Assembly (NCBI GenBank): GCA_028285145.1
Contig: JANQQC010000010.1
Location: 1-64,000 of the forward strand
Length of the DNA stretch: 64,000 bases
Direction: 5' to 3'
Source of the DNA: Hyphomonadaceae bacterium
Lineage (GTDB): Bacteria > Pseudomonadota > Alphaproteobacteria > Caulobacterales > Hyphomonadaceae
Below are positions 38,044-48,874 of this stretch, piece after piece. The notes under the pieces were generated by a model. The model had not been told where the DNA came from. It saw only the letters and a list, made by a program, of their open reading frames with translations, and searched no databases. Numbering within the stretch: the stretch's first letter is position 1; every line of letters begins with the position of its first letter. The translations under genes and the position numbers were made by a program.

Positions 38044-39219
38044 TTAAGCGGCCGATGTCGGTGCGCCAGCGGCTTCATCCGTCGAACCGGCCCGGTGATT
38101 GGCCAGAGCCTTCTCGATCAGCGCTGCCATCTCGCCCTTGGTTTCGACAAAGACGGAGATTGGCAACGCCAGAAGCCGCGCCTCTTTCTCGTCGATCAGC
38201 CGCCGATCAGCCAGTAGGCGCTCCACGAGCGCCGGCAGCGTATTCTCAAGCGCTTCACCGGGCGTGAAACCGCATTTGCGATCCTTCACCCAGCTGGCAG
38301 TCTCTGTTCCGTCCGGTGCGATCGGCGGCGTTCCGTAGTAGCCGCCCTCGTAAAGACGGTTCGGCAACAGCCAGTCCGAATTCCCGTCTGCTTCCATGAA
38401 GTCACCCGCCCAGACGATATCCATGCCGGCATAGATATCCGGCAGATCATCGGGCGACGTGTACGGTCCGTGGAACGTGAAATTGCGGCGTTTGTCGATT
38501 TCGGAATGAAATTCGGGAATTTCGTTCAAGGCCGGAATGCCATGGGCGTGGATCTCTACGTCGCTTGGAAACCGGTCTGCTAGCGCGGCCAAAAGCCTGT
38601 GACTGCGCTTGCACCGTAGTTTGCCGACCCATCCGACCTTCAGGGATTTCGTCGCATCCCGAACACGCGGTTCTGGCCGGGGTCCGAGCCCCATTGCTCC
38701 AGACATGCGGTTCTCAACAAGTACGGCATCATAGAGGTCGGCATGATGGACCGCATAATGGTGCGTCAGGAATCCGGGAGAGCTGACCATCAGCGCGCTG
38801 CAGCGCCTCAGGAGAGAACGTTCAAGTCTGCGCATCGCAACGCCCGCTGCATCTGGGCGCGACAGCAGGCGGTGAATGTCGCGGCACTCATAGATCACAG
38901 GCGTGTCGAGCCCAGCCCGGCGTTTTGCTTCGAAGGCACAGATCAGCATGTCGAAATTGCGCGCCATGATGACATCGCAGGAGCGAAAGGCTTCAGAATC
39001 GGCCGCAGTCCGCGCGCCACTGAAAACCGCGGCCAGACGCTGCATGAATGCGCCGTCGCGGGTTTCGCCAAGATCGGTGTTCGCCCAGTCGGTTTCGATC
39101 GCCGGCCCCCGGCGCATCGTAAAGCCCTCAACGTGGAAACCGTCTTCCTGTAGTGAAACGACGCGCCGCGGAACGGCAGCGTCGTGCACATCTGGGCCAA
39201 AGTAAGCGACACGGATCAT
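38044..39219 (-). CDS. GT-B type glycosyltransferase
   Basis: The 391-residue protein has two Rossmann-like halves. The N-terminal half holds V-I-M-A-R-N-F-D-M-L and I-Y-E-C-R-D-I-H, and the C-terminal half holds V-G-W-V-G-K-L-R and L-P-N-R-L-Y-E-G-G-Y-Y-G-T-P-P-I-A, which resembles the acceptor/donor-sugar segment of GT4-type enzymes. It probably adds a sugar to a polysaccharide or lipid carrier. No capsule or LPS cluster is adjacent. It is divergent from the MATE gene. Confidence 0.85.
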   Translation of the reverse strand: MIRVAYFGPDVHDAAVPRRVVSLQEDGFHVEGFTMRRGPAIETDWANTDLGETRDGAFMQRLAAVFSGARTAADSEAFRSCDVIMARNFDMLICAFEAKRRAGLDTPVIYECRDIHRLLSRPDAAGVAMRRLERSLLRRCSALMVSSPGFLTHHYAVHHADLYDAVLVENRMSGAMGLGPRPEPRVRDATKSLKVGWVGKLRCKRSHRLLAALADRFPSDVEIHAHGIPALNEIPEFHSEIDKRRNFTFHGPYTSPDDLPDIYAGMDIVWAGDFMEADGNSDWLLPNRLYEGGYYGTPPIAPDGTETASWVKDRKCGFTPGEALENTLPALVERLLADRRLIDEKEARLLALPISVFVETKGEMAALIEKALANHRAGSTDEAAGAPTSAA

Positions 39220-39323
39220 GAGTAATTACCGCTCCTGCGGTTGTCGTCTGGACGTTAGCAAACACATAAAACAAGAACCATGCCGCAAGCATCTCGCGAG
39301 TCGCGGCTCGAAGGACCCCCACT

Positions 39324-40733
39324 ATGGCGCAACGTCCCGCGAAGTTTCTCGAAGGCGACCTCATGCGCCACGTTGTGGTGATGTCGCTGTCCGCCAGCAT
39401 AGGCCTGGTCTCAGTGTTCCTCGTTGACTTCGTCGATTTGTTCTTCATCGCTATGCTTGGGCAGCAGGAACTTGCAGCGGCCGTTGGTTTCGCCGGAACG
39501 CTGCTATTCTTCACTTTCTCGGTCACCATCGGCATGATGATCGCGATCAGCGCGATCAGCGCGCAACTCATTGGACAGGGCGAGGACGAAGAAGCGCGCC
39601 GTATGGCTACGAGCGCCGTGATCTTCGGACTGGCGATGAGTTCGGTCGTTGCCCTGCTTGTGTGGGTGTTCGCGCCGGACCTTATCGCCTGGCTTGGGGC
39701 CACAGGCGACACCAGGGACTTCGCGGTCAGCTATCTGCGGATCGTCATCCCATCCATGCCCGTCGCAACGTTCGGGATGATGTGTTCCGGCCTGCTGCGC
39801 GCCCATGGTGACGCACGCCGTGCCATGACCGTGACGCTCGCCGCCGGCGCGGTAAACGCCATCTTGGACCCGATCTTCATTTTCGGTCTCGGCCTGGGCC
39901 TTGAAGGCGCGGCGCTCGCCTCGGTCTGCGCCCGGTTCGCAACCGCAATTGTCGCTGTCATCCCGATCATTCGTCACTATGGCGGCTTTGCGCGGTTCGA
40001 TGTCGCGCATTTTCCGGCGCATCTGAAGGTCATTCTTGCGCTAGCCACACCAGCCGTCCTGACCAATATCGCAACGCCTGTCGGCAATGGCATCGTCACA
40101 AAAGTCATCGCGCCCTTCGGAGACTCCGCCGTGGCTGGCTACGCGGTCGTCGGCCGCCTGACTCCACTGGCCTTCTGCGTAATCTTCGCCCTGTCCGGTG
40201 CCGTCGGTCCAATCATCGGACAGAATTTCGGGGCGCGAAACTATGATCGCGTGAAGGGAACGCTTTCCAGAGCGGTGACGTTTGCCGCAGGTTACACGCT
40301 CGTGGCGTGGCTGCTGTTAATGGCCCTGAATGGGTTTGTCTCAGACCAGTTCCGGCTGACGGGCGAAGCCCGCGACATCGTGTTCTGGTTCGCCGTCGCT
40401 GTGGCTCCACTCTTCGTGTTCAACGGAACATTGTTCATCTCGAATGCTGCGTTCAACAATCTCAAACGCCCTATTTGGTCGACCCTGCTCAACTGGGGGA
40501 AGAACACGATTGGTGTCGCGCCATTCGTGATCTTCGGCGCGCAGATTGGGGGCGCGCCCGGCGTCCTCATCGGCCAGGCGATTGGCGGCGTGCTTTTCGG
40601 CGTACTTGGCCTCTGGCTCGCCTTCAAACTCGTCGATGCCTATGACAGCGGCGACGCGGATCCCGACGGCCCATGGCGACCGCCGCTAATGAGAAGCCGA
40701 CCGGACGCGCCGTTCTCATCCCCTCGCGCGTGA
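39324..40733 (+). CDS. MATE family efflux transporter
   Basis: The 469-residue protein has about twelve membrane helices in two similar halves, as in MATE exporters that use Na+ or H+ gradients to expel cationic drugs. Family marks include the S-A-Q-L-I-G-Q-G region near residue 73, M-C-S-G-L-L-R-A-H-G-D-A near residue 155 and I-G-Q-N-F-G-A-R near 298. AAGGA precedes the ATG at 39324. Substrates cannot be predicted. Confidence 0.93.
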   Translation: MAQRPAKFLEGDLMRHVVVMSLSASIGLVSVFLVDFVDLFFIAMLGQQELAAAVGFAGTLLFFTFSVTIGMMIAISAISAQLIGQGEDEEARRMATSAVIFGLAMSSVVALLVWVFAPDLIAWLGATGDTRDFAVSYLRIVIPSMPVATFGMMCSGLLRAHGDARRAMTVTLAAGAVNAILDPIFIFGLGLGLEGAALASVCARFATAIVAVIPIIRHYGGFARFDVAHFPAHLKVILALATPAVLTNIATPVGNGIVTKVIAPFGDSAVAGYAVVGRLTPLAFCVIFALSGAVGPIIGQNFGARNYDRVKGTLSRAVTFAAGYTLVAWLLLMALNGFVSDQFRLTGEARDIVFWFAVAVAPLFVFNGTLFISNAAFNNLKRPIWSTLLNWGKNTIGVAPFVIFGAQIGGAPGVLIGQAIGGVLFGVLGLWLAFKLVDAYDSGDADPDGPWRPPLMRSRPDAPFSSPRA

Positions 40734-40742
40734 AGTCGCTGA

Positions 40743-41213
40743 TCAGATGTTCCGGCCGCGCTTAGGTCCGCGATCTCCAAACCACCACAGTGTTGCCGCC
40801 GTCGCCGCAAAGGTCGCGGTCTCGATGATTGCGGCGCGTCCGGCAGAGTCTGCGCCAAGGTAGATTGCCCCTGCAATCGCCCAAAGCAGGACGGTCAAAA
40901 CTGGACGCGTCAGCCCCCGCACAGCGTTCACCCAGTCATAGCTCGCCGCGATTGCAGCATCGGCAGCGATAGACGCCTCCAGTCCCGACCAGCCACCCTG
41001 CACGTCCGCCAATACGATCTCGGCTTCGGTTTCTTCCTGCTGCGCGCGCATCTGCAGCTCAAGTAACCGGCCCTCATGATCCCATCGCGCACGTTCATGA
41101 TCGTGAATCTGGCGACGCTCCACAAAACCAGCCACACGGCCGAGCGCCGTTCCCAGCAAACCAAAAAGGCCTCCGCCCGCAGCGCTTGCCGTCAATCCAA
41201 TCAGGTCCGCCAT
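40743..41213 (-). CDS. Three-helix holin, gene-transfer-agent type
   Basis: The 156-residue protein has one hydrophobic N-terminal segment (about 4-26) and a charged middle helix rich in Glu/Arg/Gln. Two C-terminal membrane helices follow, the last ending A-T-L-W-W-F-G-D-R-G. This is the layout and ending I associate with the 3-TM holins named for gene-transfer-agent release. GGGAG stands nine bases before the ATG. It follows the endolysin gene with a 13-base overlap. Holins open the inner membrane for an endolysin. The family call rests on layout, not a search. Confidence 0.75.
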   Translation of the reverse strand: MADLIGLTASAAGGGLFGLLGTALGRVAGFVERRQIHDHERARWDHEGRLLELQMRAQQEETEAEIVLADVQGGWSGLEASIAADAAIAASYDWVNAVRGLTRPVLTVLLWAIAGAIYLGADSAGRAAIIETATFAATAATLWWFGDRGPKRGRNI

Positions 41214-41626
41214 AATGCTTCGCTCCCTTTGTAGTACCAATGCGCCGCTCGCGATCGGCGATCCATGTGAAGAAAGGTTCGGGCGAGTCCCAAACCCGTG
41301 AAACCGGCCCCACGCGCGGCATCGCGCAGCTCGATCCAGTCGTGACCTGCGAGTGCAATGTCGACCGCGATCTGCTTGTGCCTGGAGAGCGGTGCACCAC
41401 CGATCGCCGCGTTCCAGAGATCGCACCGGTGTCCTGAATTGATAATGAGGGGACGACCGATGCGTGCTCGCACGATCTCGAGGCCATCCAGAAACGATGG
41501 ATCGTGCCAGTACTCACCACCGCAGAAGCGCCCACCGCATCGGCAGGCCAGTTCTGCCGGCTGAAAGTGCGGCCAACGCCAATCGGTGTTCAGGCTGCCT
41601 GTGTCGGTCAACGTCTTGAAGAGCAT
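41201..41626 (-). CDS. M15-type peptidoglycan peptidase (endolysin)
   Basis: The 141-residue protein has the zinc peptidase pattern S-R-H-K-Q-I-A-V-D-I-A (His and Asp ligands near residues 83 and 89) and a later F-L-H-M-D with the third ligand near 119. I-I-N-S-G-H-R-C-D is also typical of M15A enzymes. It would cut cell wall crosslinks. There is no signal peptide, so it would need a holin, which the next gene provides. Three Cys residues cluster near position 29-35. Confidence 0.86.
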   Translation of the reverse strand: MLFKTLTDTGSLNTDWRWPHFQPAELACRCGGRFCGGEYWHDPSFLDGLEIVRARIGRPLIINSGHRCDLWNAAIGGAPLSRHKQIAVDIALAGHDWIELRDAARGAGFTGLGLARTFLHMDRRSRAAHWYYKGSEALWRT

Positions 41627-41690
41627 CCCCGGAGTTTACGTCAGCCGCGAACCCCGTCGGATTGATTCCTAGAAAGCGCTGCTTCCGATA

Positions 41691-41730
41691 AGAAAAACCC
41701 GGGGATAGCGTATCGGCTATCCCCGGGTTT
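41691..41730 (-). terminator. Strong terminator after nitronate monooxygenase
   Basis: A perfect 15-base inverted repeat (41695-41709 and 41716-41730) with a 6-base loop. On the minus strand the stem is followed by a T-run (A-run at 41693-41697), which fits termination of the nitronate monooxygenase transcript that ends 25 bases earlier. The stem is long enough to act in both directions. Confidence 0.93.
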
Positions 41731-41754
41731 GGATCTCATTGAGAGCGGACGCGC

Positions 41755-42747
41755 CTATTCGGCAGCAACCGGCATGGAAAACGCTCGGCGCGCATTGAGT
41801 GCATTGATTGCCGCCAGGTATTCACGCTCCAGCTTGTCTACGAAGTCAGCCGTCGGCAGGCGCTTCTTCACCGCGCCAATGCCCTGACCACAGCCCCAAA
41901 TGTCTTTCCAAGCCTTGGCTTCTTGATTGCCGCCTGACCCGAAATTCATCTTGGACGGGTCGCTTTCGGGCAGGTCGTTCGGATCAAGCCCGGCCTTCGC
42001 GATCGACGGTGCCAGATAATTGCCGTGCACGCCCGTGAACAGGTTTGAGTAGACGATATCGCCGGCTTTTGAGTCGACAATCATGTCCTTGTAGCGCTCA
42101 TCTGCATTGGCCTCATCGCACGCGATGAAGGCTGAACCGATATAACCAAGGTCAGCGCCCATGGCCTGCGCCGCCGCAACAGCCCCGCCATTCGCGATTG
42201 ATCCGGATAGCGCCACCGGTCCGTCGAAGAACTCGCGAATCTCCTGAATAAGCGCAAACGGAGAAAGTGTGCCCGCGTGGCCGCCCGCACCGGTGCAAAC
42301 AGGAATCAAGCCATCCGCCCCCTTTTCCAGCGCCTTATGAGCAAAGACGATGTTGATGATATCGTGCAGGACGATGCCGCCATAGGAGTGAATGGCCTGA
42401 TTCACTTCCTCACGCGCACCAAGCGAAGTGATGACAACAGGCACCTTGTACTTCACACACATCTCAACGTCGTGATCGAGGCGATTGTTCGTCTTGTGGA
42501 CAATCTGGTTGACCGCAAAAGGTGCTGACGGACGGTCAGGATTTTTCGCGTCATGCTCCGCAAGCTCTGTCGTGATACGGTCGAGCCACTCGTCGAGTTG
42601 GCTTTCCGGACGCGCATTGAGAGATGGGAAAGACCCCACAATACCGGCCTTGCACTGGGCGATTACAAGATCAGGATTGGAAATAATGAAGAGCGGCGAT
42701 CCGATTACAGGAACACGCAGATTTTGAAGCACGGGTGGCAGTGCCAT
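41755..42747 (-). CDS. Nitronate monooxygenase / NAD(P)H-dependent flavin oxidoreductase
   Basis: The 330-residue FMN barrel protein has family segments L-R-V-P-V-I-G-S-P-L-F, C-T-G-A-G-G-H-A-G (FMN phosphate loop with the conserved His) and G-A-D-L-G-Y-I-G-S-A-F. It oxidises nitronates in characterised members. The start was moved to ATG 42747 after a GAGGA site, because the open frame upstream has no similarity. It faces mutA across 169 bases. Confidence 0.92.
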   Translation of the reverse strand: MALPPVLQNLRVPVIGSPLFIISNPDLVIAQCKAGIVGSFPSLNARPESQLDEWLDRITTELAEHDAKNPDRPSAPFAVNQIVHKTNNRLDHDVEMCVKYKVPVVITSLGAREEVNQAIHSYGGIVLHDIINIVFAHKALEKGADGLIPVCTGAGGHAGTLSPFALIQEIREFFDGPVALSGSIANGGAVAAAQAMGADLGYIGSAFIACDEANADERYKDMIVDSKAGDIVYSNLFTGVHGNYLAPSIAKAGLDPNDLPESDPSKMNFGSGGNQEAKAWKDIWGCGQGIGAVKKRLPTADFVDKLEREYLAAINALNARRAFSMPVAAE

Positions 42748-42916
42748 GGATTGAATCCTCAGATCAGCTTGACGTTGACGTGAAAGGTAACCGAGACGGC
42801 CACGCGGACAAGGCTTACGCAGGGATAGCACCTGCGAATTGGGTCTGCGGCTGCAGCCACCCTTGACGGAACCCCTGCACATCAGCCTTTTACAGGCCGA
42901 ACAGACAGGGACCGAT

Positions 42917-44827
42917 ATGGCCGACGATCTTCTTTCCTTTAGCGCCGACTTCGACGGCAATGACGAGGCGTCCTGGCTCGCCGCTGTGGACAAGGCGCTG
43001 AAGGGGCGCGGACCGGAAACACTTGTTCGCAAGACGCCCGGCGGGCTTGAGGTGCATCCGCTCTATCGGGAAAGCGATTTTGCATCATCCGCGGTCACCG
43101 GAGCCCTGCCCCTATCGCCGCGAGACGAACACCTGCCTTGGGATATCCGCCAGGCATTCACACACCCGGACCCGGCGCAAACGAATGCCGAAATTCTTCG
43201 CGATCTGGAGCGAGGGGTCAGCTCTGTGGAAATCAAGCTCGACTGTTCAGGACAGGCAGGATGCTCGATCACAGACGGAGTCAACCTTGCAACGGCCCTG
43301 AACAATGTCCGTGCCGACATCGCGACCGTCGCGCTGGACCATGGCGGTGGCACTGGCACATCTGCTGCCGCCATCCTCGCGCTTTGGGCGGAGAAACAAG
43401 ACAATCCCAAGACACTAAAGCTTGCCTTCAACATAGACCCGCTCGGTGCGCTCCAGCGAACTGGTGTGATTGCGGGTGGGCTAGACGCCGCCTTCAAGCG
43501 CTGCGCCGCATTGACTGAGACGCTGATGCTCCGCTTTCCGCTCGCCACAGCATTGCGTGTGGACGCCCGGCCAATTCATGAAGCCGGTGGGTCCGAAGCG
43601 CAGGAGCTTGGCGGCATGATCGCGCATGGCGTTGATACGCTGCGCCGCCTTTCAGCTATCGGGGTTTCGCCCGAGGTGGCTGCCAGCCAGATCGTGTTTA
43701 CGCTGTCGATCGGCCAGAACTACGGCCTTAACATCGCCAAGCTTCGTGCAGCACGGCGGTTGTGGAGCCGGTGCCTTGAAGCGCTTGTCATTGAGCAGCG
43801 CCCCATGATCCTTCAGGCCGTGACGTCAGCCCGGATGCTGACCCGTTACGATCCGTGGGTGAACATGCTCCGCAACTCGGGTGCGTGTTTCGCGGCGGCA
43901 GTGGCTGGAGCCGACATCGTCACCGTTCGACCGTTCACGGACGCGCTGGGCGTGGCGACCGAACTTGGAAGACGGATCGCCCGCAACACCCAGATCATCG
44001 CGATGGAAGAGTCCAATCTGGGCCGCGTTTCCGATCCTGCAGGTGGAGCCTGGTTTACCGAAACGTATGGATCAGACCTTGCCGAAGCCGCCTGGGCGGA
44101 CTTCCAATCCATCGAAAAGGAAGGCGGCTACGGAGCGAGCCTGATGGCAGATGCGTTTCAGGCACGCATCGGGACGGTACGCGCCGCTCGTATGAAAGAC
44201 ATTTCGAAGCGCAAAACACCGCTGACCGGCGTCAGCGAGTTTCCACTTCTTGAGGAGATCGAAGCTCCAGTGGCCGAGATCGAATGGAATGACCCCAAGG
44301 ATGGCGTTTCGAGCGAAGGCCTTAAGAAGCTGCTGCCGCAGCTGGCCGATGAGGTCGGTGAGGACGCGATGGCTGAACCCCTGTGGCCAATTCGTCTCGC
44401 CGAGCCTTTTGAGCGTTTGCGCGACCATGCCGCCACCCGTCTTGAAACGACCGGGAAGCGCCCATCGATCTTCCTCGCGACGCTTGGACCGCTCGCGGAG
44501 CACAATGCAAGGCTGGATTTTGCACGAAACTTTTTTGCGACCGGCGGCATCAATGGAATATCTCCACCCGTGCCTCCGACAAGCACAGCCGAACTCGCTG
44601 CCGCTTTCCAGGCCTCTGGTTGCCAACTCGCTGTCATCTGCGGTTCTGATGACCGGTACGAGCAGGAAGTCACATCCGCCGCAACGGCTTTGAAAGAGGC
44701 TGGCGCTCAGCGCGTTTATCTCGCAGGGAAACACGAGGCCGACGACGTCGATAGCAACATCCACATAGGTGTTGACGTCATTCACGCACTTGAACTTGCC
44801 CACGCCGAACTGGGGATCACCTCATGA
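42917..44827 (+). CDS. mutA: Methylmalonyl-CoA mutase small subunit
   Basis: The 636-residue subunit pairs with MutB to convert (R)-methylmalonyl-CoA to succinyl-CoA. It has a mutase barrel (about residues 40-450, with [18 protein letters not shown]) and a C-terminal flavodoxin-like part that lacks the D-x-H-x-x-G cobalamin motif, as expected for the non-catalytic subunit. The start was placed at ATG 42917 with GGGA upstream. It overlaps mutB as ATGA, typical coupling for a heterodimer. Confidence 0.95.
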   Translation: MADDLLSFSADFDGNDEASWLAAVDKALKGRGPETLVRKTPGGLEVHPLYRESDFASSAVTGALPLSPRDEHLPWDIRQAFTHPDPAQTNAEILRDLERGVSSVEIKLDCSGQAGCSITDGVNLATALNNVRADIATVALDHGGGTGTSAAAILALWAEKQDNPKTLKLAFNIDPLGALQRTGVIAGGLDAAFKRCAALTETLMLRFPLATALRVDARPIHEAGGSEAQELGGMIAHGVDTLRRLSAIGVSPEVAASQIVFTLSIGQNYGLNIAKLRAARRLWSRCLEALVIEQRPMILQAVTSARMLTRYDPWVNMLRNSGACFAAAVAGADIVTVRPFTDALGVATELGRRIARNTQIIAMEESNLGRVSDPAGGAWFTETYGSDLAEAAWADFQSIEKEGGYGASLMADAFQARIGTVRAARMKDISKRKTPLTGVSEFPLLEEIEAPVAEIEWNDPKDGVSSEGLKKLLPQLADEVGEDAMAEPLWPIRLAEPFERLRDHAATRLETTGKRPSIFLATLGPLAEHNARLDFARNFFATGGINGISPPVPPTSTAELAAAFQASGCQLAVICGSDDRYEQEVTSAATALKEAGAQRVYLAGKHEADDVDSNIHIGVDVIHALELAHAELGITS

Positions 44828-46977
44828 CCAAGTTTCCAGACTTTACCAAGCTTGACCTTCGGTCAGATGCAGATGTGAGCTCAGCCGCTGCGAGTGGAAA
44901 ACCCTGGATCACGCCGGAAGGTATCCCGGTCGAGGCTTCATACTCGGCTGCCGACACGGCGGACCTCGACTGGCTGGATGATTTTCCGGGGCTGCCACCG
45001 TTCGGGCGTGGCCCATATCCGACGATGTACACCCAACGCCCGTGGACCATTCGTCAGTATGCGGGTTTCTCCACGGCTGAAGACTCCAACGCGTTCTATC
45101 GTCGTAATCTGGCAGCCGGGCAGAAAGGCCTCTCGGTCGCATTCGATCTCGCGACACACCGGGGCTATGACTCAGATCATCCCCGTGTCGTCGGCGATGT
45201 CGGCATGGCCGGCGTCGCGATCGACTCCATCTACGACATGCGCACGCTGTTCTCGGGTATTCCCCTCGATCAGATGTCCGTTTCGATGACGATGAACGGC
45301 GCGGTCCTGCCGGTCATGGCGCTCTATATCGTCGCCGCTGAAGAACAGGGCGTGTCGCCAGACAAACTCGCTGGCACGATCCAGAACGATATCCTCAAAG
45401 AGTTCATGGTGCGGAACACATACATCTATCCGCCCAAGCCCTCGATGCGGATCATCTCCGACATCTTTGCCTATACTTCGACAAACATGCCACGCTTCAA
45501 CTCCATTTCGATCAGCGGCTATCACATGCAGGAAGCTGGCGCGACGGCGGATCTGGAGCTCGCCTACACACTCGCCGACGGTGTCGAGTACATCCGCGCT
45601 GGCATGGCGGCCGGACTGGACGTCGACAAGTTCGCGCCCCGCCTGTCCTTTTTCTGGGCGATCGGCATGAACACCTTCATGGAAGTTGCCAAGATGCGGG
45701 CGGCGCGTCTGATCTGGGCAAAGCTGGTCCGGCAGTTTGATCCAAAGTCGGATAAATCGCTCAGCTTGCGAACGCACTCACAAACCTCCGGCTGGTCGCT
45801 GACCGCGCAGGATGTCTACAACAATGTCATCCGTACCTGCTTTGAGGCTATCGCCGCAGCTGGCGGTCAGACACAGTCCCTTCACACGAACAGCTTCGAT
45901 GAGGCGCTCGCGCTTCCAACGGACTTCTCGGCCCGGATCGCGCGGAACACGCAGCTCTTCCTCCAACAGGAAGGCGGCGCGTGTCAGACCATCGATCCTT
46001 GGGGCGGATCTTACTATGTCGAACGCCTCACGCACGACCTCGCTGCGAAAGCGCTCGTCCATATCGAGGAAGTCGAGAAGATGGGCGGCATGGCCAAAGC
46101 CATTGAAGAAGGGCTGCCCAAACTTCGAATTGAGGAAGCCGCCGCCAAGACGCAGGCGCGCATCGATAGCGGCGAACAAACCGTCGTTGGCGTGAACAAG
46201 TTCCACCTCGACGAAGACGAGGACGTGCCCGTGCTCAAGGTGGACAATGCCACGGTCCGCCGAATGCAGCTCGACAAACTCTCCCGCCTGAAAGCGGAAC
46301 GCGACGAGGCAGCCGTGGCCTCAGCTCTAGATGCGATCGCAAAAGCCGCTTCAGGTACGATTGGCAACCTTCTCGCGCTGGCAGTCGATGCCGCACGCGC
46401 CAAGGCAACGGTGGGTGAAATCTCCGAGGCCGTTGAGCGCAGCCAGGGACGGCACAAGGCGATCATTCGCTCGATCAAGGGCGTCTATGGGGCTGGCGTT
46501 GAAAAGACAGACAAAGCCAAAGAAGCCGAAGATCTCGCCAAGGCATTCGAGACACGTACTGGTCGAAAACCGAAAATCTACATCGCGAAAATGGGTCAGG
46601 ACGGCCACGATCGCGGCCAGAAAGTTGTCGCCTCGGGTCTTATGGATCTTGGCTGGGATGTTGAGATCGGGCCACTCTTCCAGACGCCGGAAGAGGCTGC
46701 AAAAGATGCCCGCCAGCGCGGCGTTGATATCGTGGCGGCGTCGTCGCTGGCGGCTGGTCACCTGACATTGGTGCCGGAGCTGAAACGCGCGCTTGGGAAT
46801 GAAGGGGCCGCGGCAACAAAGATCATGGTCGGTGGTGTGATTCCCCCGCAGGATTTTGACGCGCTCTATGCCGCCGGGGCCGCCGCGATCTTTCCTCCCG
46901 GCACGGTGATCTCTGATGCCGCAGCCGCCATGTTGCGAGCGCTTGAAGATGATCCGGCCGATCAGGCTGCAGAGTAA
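44824..46977 (+). CDS. mutB: Methylmalonyl-CoA mutase large, B12-binding subunit
   Basis: The 717-residue catalytic subunit has the substrate barrel (P-R-x-x-x-F-S-T-A-type opening, then [10 protein letters not shown] near residue 236) and a C-terminal cobalamin domain. That domain contains D-G-H-D-R-G near residue 598, whose His binds cobalt, and G-G-V-I-P-P-Q-D near 675. Together with mutA it feeds propionyl-CoA carbon into the TCA cycle. It depends on vitamin B12; no cobalamin genes are in the window. Confidence 0.97.
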   Translation: MTKFPDFTKLDLRSDADVSSAAASGKPWITPEGIPVEASYSAADTADLDWLDDFPGLPPFGRGPYPTMYTQRPWTIRQYAGFSTAEDSNAFYRRNLAAGQKGLSVAFDLATHRGYDSDHPRVVGDVGMAGVAIDSIYDMRTLFSGIPLDQMSVSMTMNGAVLPVMALYIVAAEEQGVSPDKLAGTIQNDILKEFMVRNTYIYPPKPSMRIISDIFAYTSTNMPRFNSISISGYHMQEAGATADLELAYTLADGVEYIRAGMAAGLDVDKFAPRLSFFWAIGMNTFMEVAKMRAARLIWAKLVRQFDPKSDKSLSLRTHSQTSGWSLTAQDVYNNVIRTCFEAIAAAGGQTQSLHTNSFDEALALPTDFSARIARNTQLFLQQEGGACQTIDPWGGSYYVERLTHDLAAKALVHIEEVEKMGGMAKAIEEGLPKLRIEEAAAKTQARIDSGEQTVVGVNKFHLDEDEDVPVLKVDNATVRRMQLDKLSRLKAERDEAAVASALDAIAKAASGTIGNLLALAVDAARAKATVGEISEAVERSQGRHKAIIRSIKGVYGAGVEKTDKAKEAEDLAKAFETRTGRKPKIYIAKMGQDGHDRGQKVVASGLMDLGWDVEIGPLFQTPEEAAKDARQRGVDIVAASSLAAGHLTLVPELKRALGNEGAAATKIMVGGVIPPQDFDALYAAGAAAIFPPGTVISDAAAAMLRALEDDPADQAAE

Positions 46978-47029
46978 GCCCTTTATCTTCTGAGCTTCAC
47001 GGTCCACCCTTCGGGCTGGAGGATGACTC

Positions 47030-48469
47030 ATGAAAAACTATGCCGAGTACGATGCGATGGGCCTCGCTGAGCTTGTCGCAAATAGGGATGTGACGCCGAG
47101 GGAGCTTCTGGACGCAGCCGTGACGCGCGCCGAAGCCGCGCAGAAGGAGATTAACTGCTTCAGCGCGATGTTCACAGACGCGGCAGAAGCGCAGATCAAT
47201 GATGGTCTGTCTCAGGGGCCATTTACTGGCGTCCCTTACCCAATCAAGGATTTGGGGGTTTCAATCGCCGGAAAGCAGCTGACCAACGGTTCCCTTTCCT
47301 ACAAGGACAATGTCGCCGACAGCGACAGTGTTCTGGCGAGCCGCTACAAAGCCGCCGGACTAACGCTTTTCGCGCAGACGACGAGTCCCGAGTTCGGCCT
47401 GACCACCTCCACAGAGAGCAAGTTATACGGCCAGACCCGCAATCCCTGGGATCTGACGCTGACGTCAGGCGGATCGTCGGGCGGCGCATCGGCCGCAGTA
47501 GCGGCGGGCGTCGTTCCAGCAGCTCATGCAAGCGATGGCGGAGGGTCGATCCGCATTCCAGCCGCCTGTACAGGCCTCTTCGGAATGAAACCATCCCGTG
47601 GCCGCACGCCGATGGGACCGTGGACAACAGAAGGATGGAACGGGCAGTCCTGCCATCATGCCGTGAGCCGCAGCGTTCGCGACAGCGCCGCCTTGCTTGA
47701 TGCAACGCATGGCCCGGAAGTCGGGTCGCGATACGAGGCACCGCAGCCGAAGGGGACCTATCTTGAGGCCGCAAGACGCGACCCTGGTCGCCTGAAGATC
47801 GCTGTCTGGACCAAAGCCCCCAACGGAACCGAAGGCGATGCGGAAGCAAAGGCCGGAATAGCCAGCACTGTGAAACTCTTGGAAGACCTTGGACACCATG
47901 TCGAAGAAGCTGCTCCTGATCTGGATGGGGAGGCCCTTGGAAAAGGCCTCATGATGACCGTCTCGGCGGCGATGGCCATGACCATGGAGGCGCGTGGCAA
48001 AGAGCGGGGCCAGCCGGTTCGGGAAGATGAGATGGAAGCTGTCACGGCGCGCTTCGTGGAGTTTGGCAATCAGATCCCAATGGCTGAACTGATGAAGGCC
48101 AATCAGGCATCGATCACGGCGGCGCTCGTCTTCGATCATTTCATGGTCGATGGTGGTTACGACATGATCCTTGCGCCGACACTCTCACGTCCACCTGAGA
48201 AACTCGGCGTGCTGTCGCTGAGCCCGGACGATGTAGATGCATACGGCGATGCTGTTTCGACCTTTGCGGCCTGGTGTCCCGTATTCAATCAGATGGGTGC
48301 GCCAGCAATGTCTGTTCCGCTGCACTGGACGAGCGGTAATGTCCCGCTCGGCATCATGTTTGGAGCGCGTTGCGGGCACGAAGAGGCGCTGTTCAGTTTG
48401 GCAGGACAGCTCGAACAGGCCGCACCATGGGCCCATCGACGGCCGCCAGTCTGGTTCGGGGACATTTAA
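47030..48469 (+). CDS. Amidase, signature family
   Basis: The 479-residue enzyme has the Ser-Ser-Lys triad of amidase-signature hydrolases: Lys in P-I-K-D-L, Ser in G-G-S-S-G-G-A-S-A, and the nucleophile Ser in [10 protein letters not shown]. It cuts an amide bond of an unknown substrate; 6-aminohexanoate, aryl and fatty amide hydrolases share this pattern. GGAGGATG precedes the ATG, 52 bases after mutB. Its stop overlaps the next gene by one base, suggesting coupled translation. Confidence 0.92.
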   Translation: MKNYAEYDAMGLAELVANRDVTPRELLDAAVTRAEAAQKEINCFSAMFTDAAEAQINDGLSQGPFTGVPYPIKDLGVSIAGKQLTNGSLSYKDNVADSDSVLASRYKAAGLTLFAQTTSPEFGLTTSTESKLYGQTRNPWDLTLTSGGSSGGASAAVAAGVVPAAHASDGGGSIRIPAACTGLFGMKPSRGRTPMGPWTTEGWNGQSCHHAVSRSVRDSAALLDATHGPEVGSRYEAPQPKGTYLEAARRDPGRLKIAVWTKAPNGTEGDAEAKAGIASTVKLLEDLGHHVEEAAPDLDGEALGKGLMMTVSAAMAMTMEARGKERGQPVREDEMEAVTARFVEFGNQIPMAELMKANQASITAALVFDHFMVDGGYDMILAPTLSRPPEKLGVLSLSPDDVDAYGDAVSTFAAWCPVFNQMGAPAMSVPLHWTSGNVPLGIMFGARCGHEEALFSLAGQLEQAAPWAHRRPPVWFGDI

Positions 48470-48867
48470 TGTCAGGCGATTTGGTTAAGCGTGCGGGCGG
48501 CTGTCATTGCGGTGCCGTTCGTTTCGAAGTGGACTTGCCGAACCAGATCGAGGTGGAGAACTGCAATTGCTCGATCTGCCGGATGAGTGGAAACATTCAC
48601 GTCATCGTTCCGGCCAACCGCTTCCATCTGTTGCAAGGCGAAGACGCTCTCGAAACCTACACATTCAATACCGGTGCCGCTAAGCATCGCTTCTGCCGGG
48701 TTTGCGGCGTGAAGAGTTTCTACATCCCTCGGTCAAATCCTGACGGCTACGCCGTGACGTGGCGATGTCTGGATGATTGGGACAAGCTGGATGTCCGTAT
48801 TGAGAACTTTGACGGCGTGAACTGGGAAGCGAACGCCGCTGCGCTCGCGCACAAGTCCAGGGCATGA
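48469..48867 (+). CDS. GFA family zinc protein (CENP-V/GFA domain)
   Basis: The 132-residue protein has the Cys pattern of this family: G-G-C-H-C-G near residue 11, N-C-N-C-S-I-C-R and C-R-V-C-G. These bind zinc. The founding member forms S-hydroxymethylglutathione; most others are uncharacterised. The start at ATG 48469 overlaps the amidase stop by one base. It ends 7 bases from the convergent sensor gene. Confidence 0.92.
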   Translation: MSGDLVKRAGGCHCGAVRFEVDLPNQIEVENCNCSICRMSGNIHVIVPANRFHLLQGEDALETYTFNTGAAKHRFCRVCGVKSFYIPRSNPDGYAVTWRCLDDWDKLDVRIENFDGVNWEANAAALAHKSRA

Positions 48868-48874
48868 AAACGGC

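Noticed and set aside
40743-41626. A full prophage around the lysis pair
   Set aside because: No integrase, terminase, portal, capsid or tail genes are within the window, and flanks are ordinary chromosomal genes.
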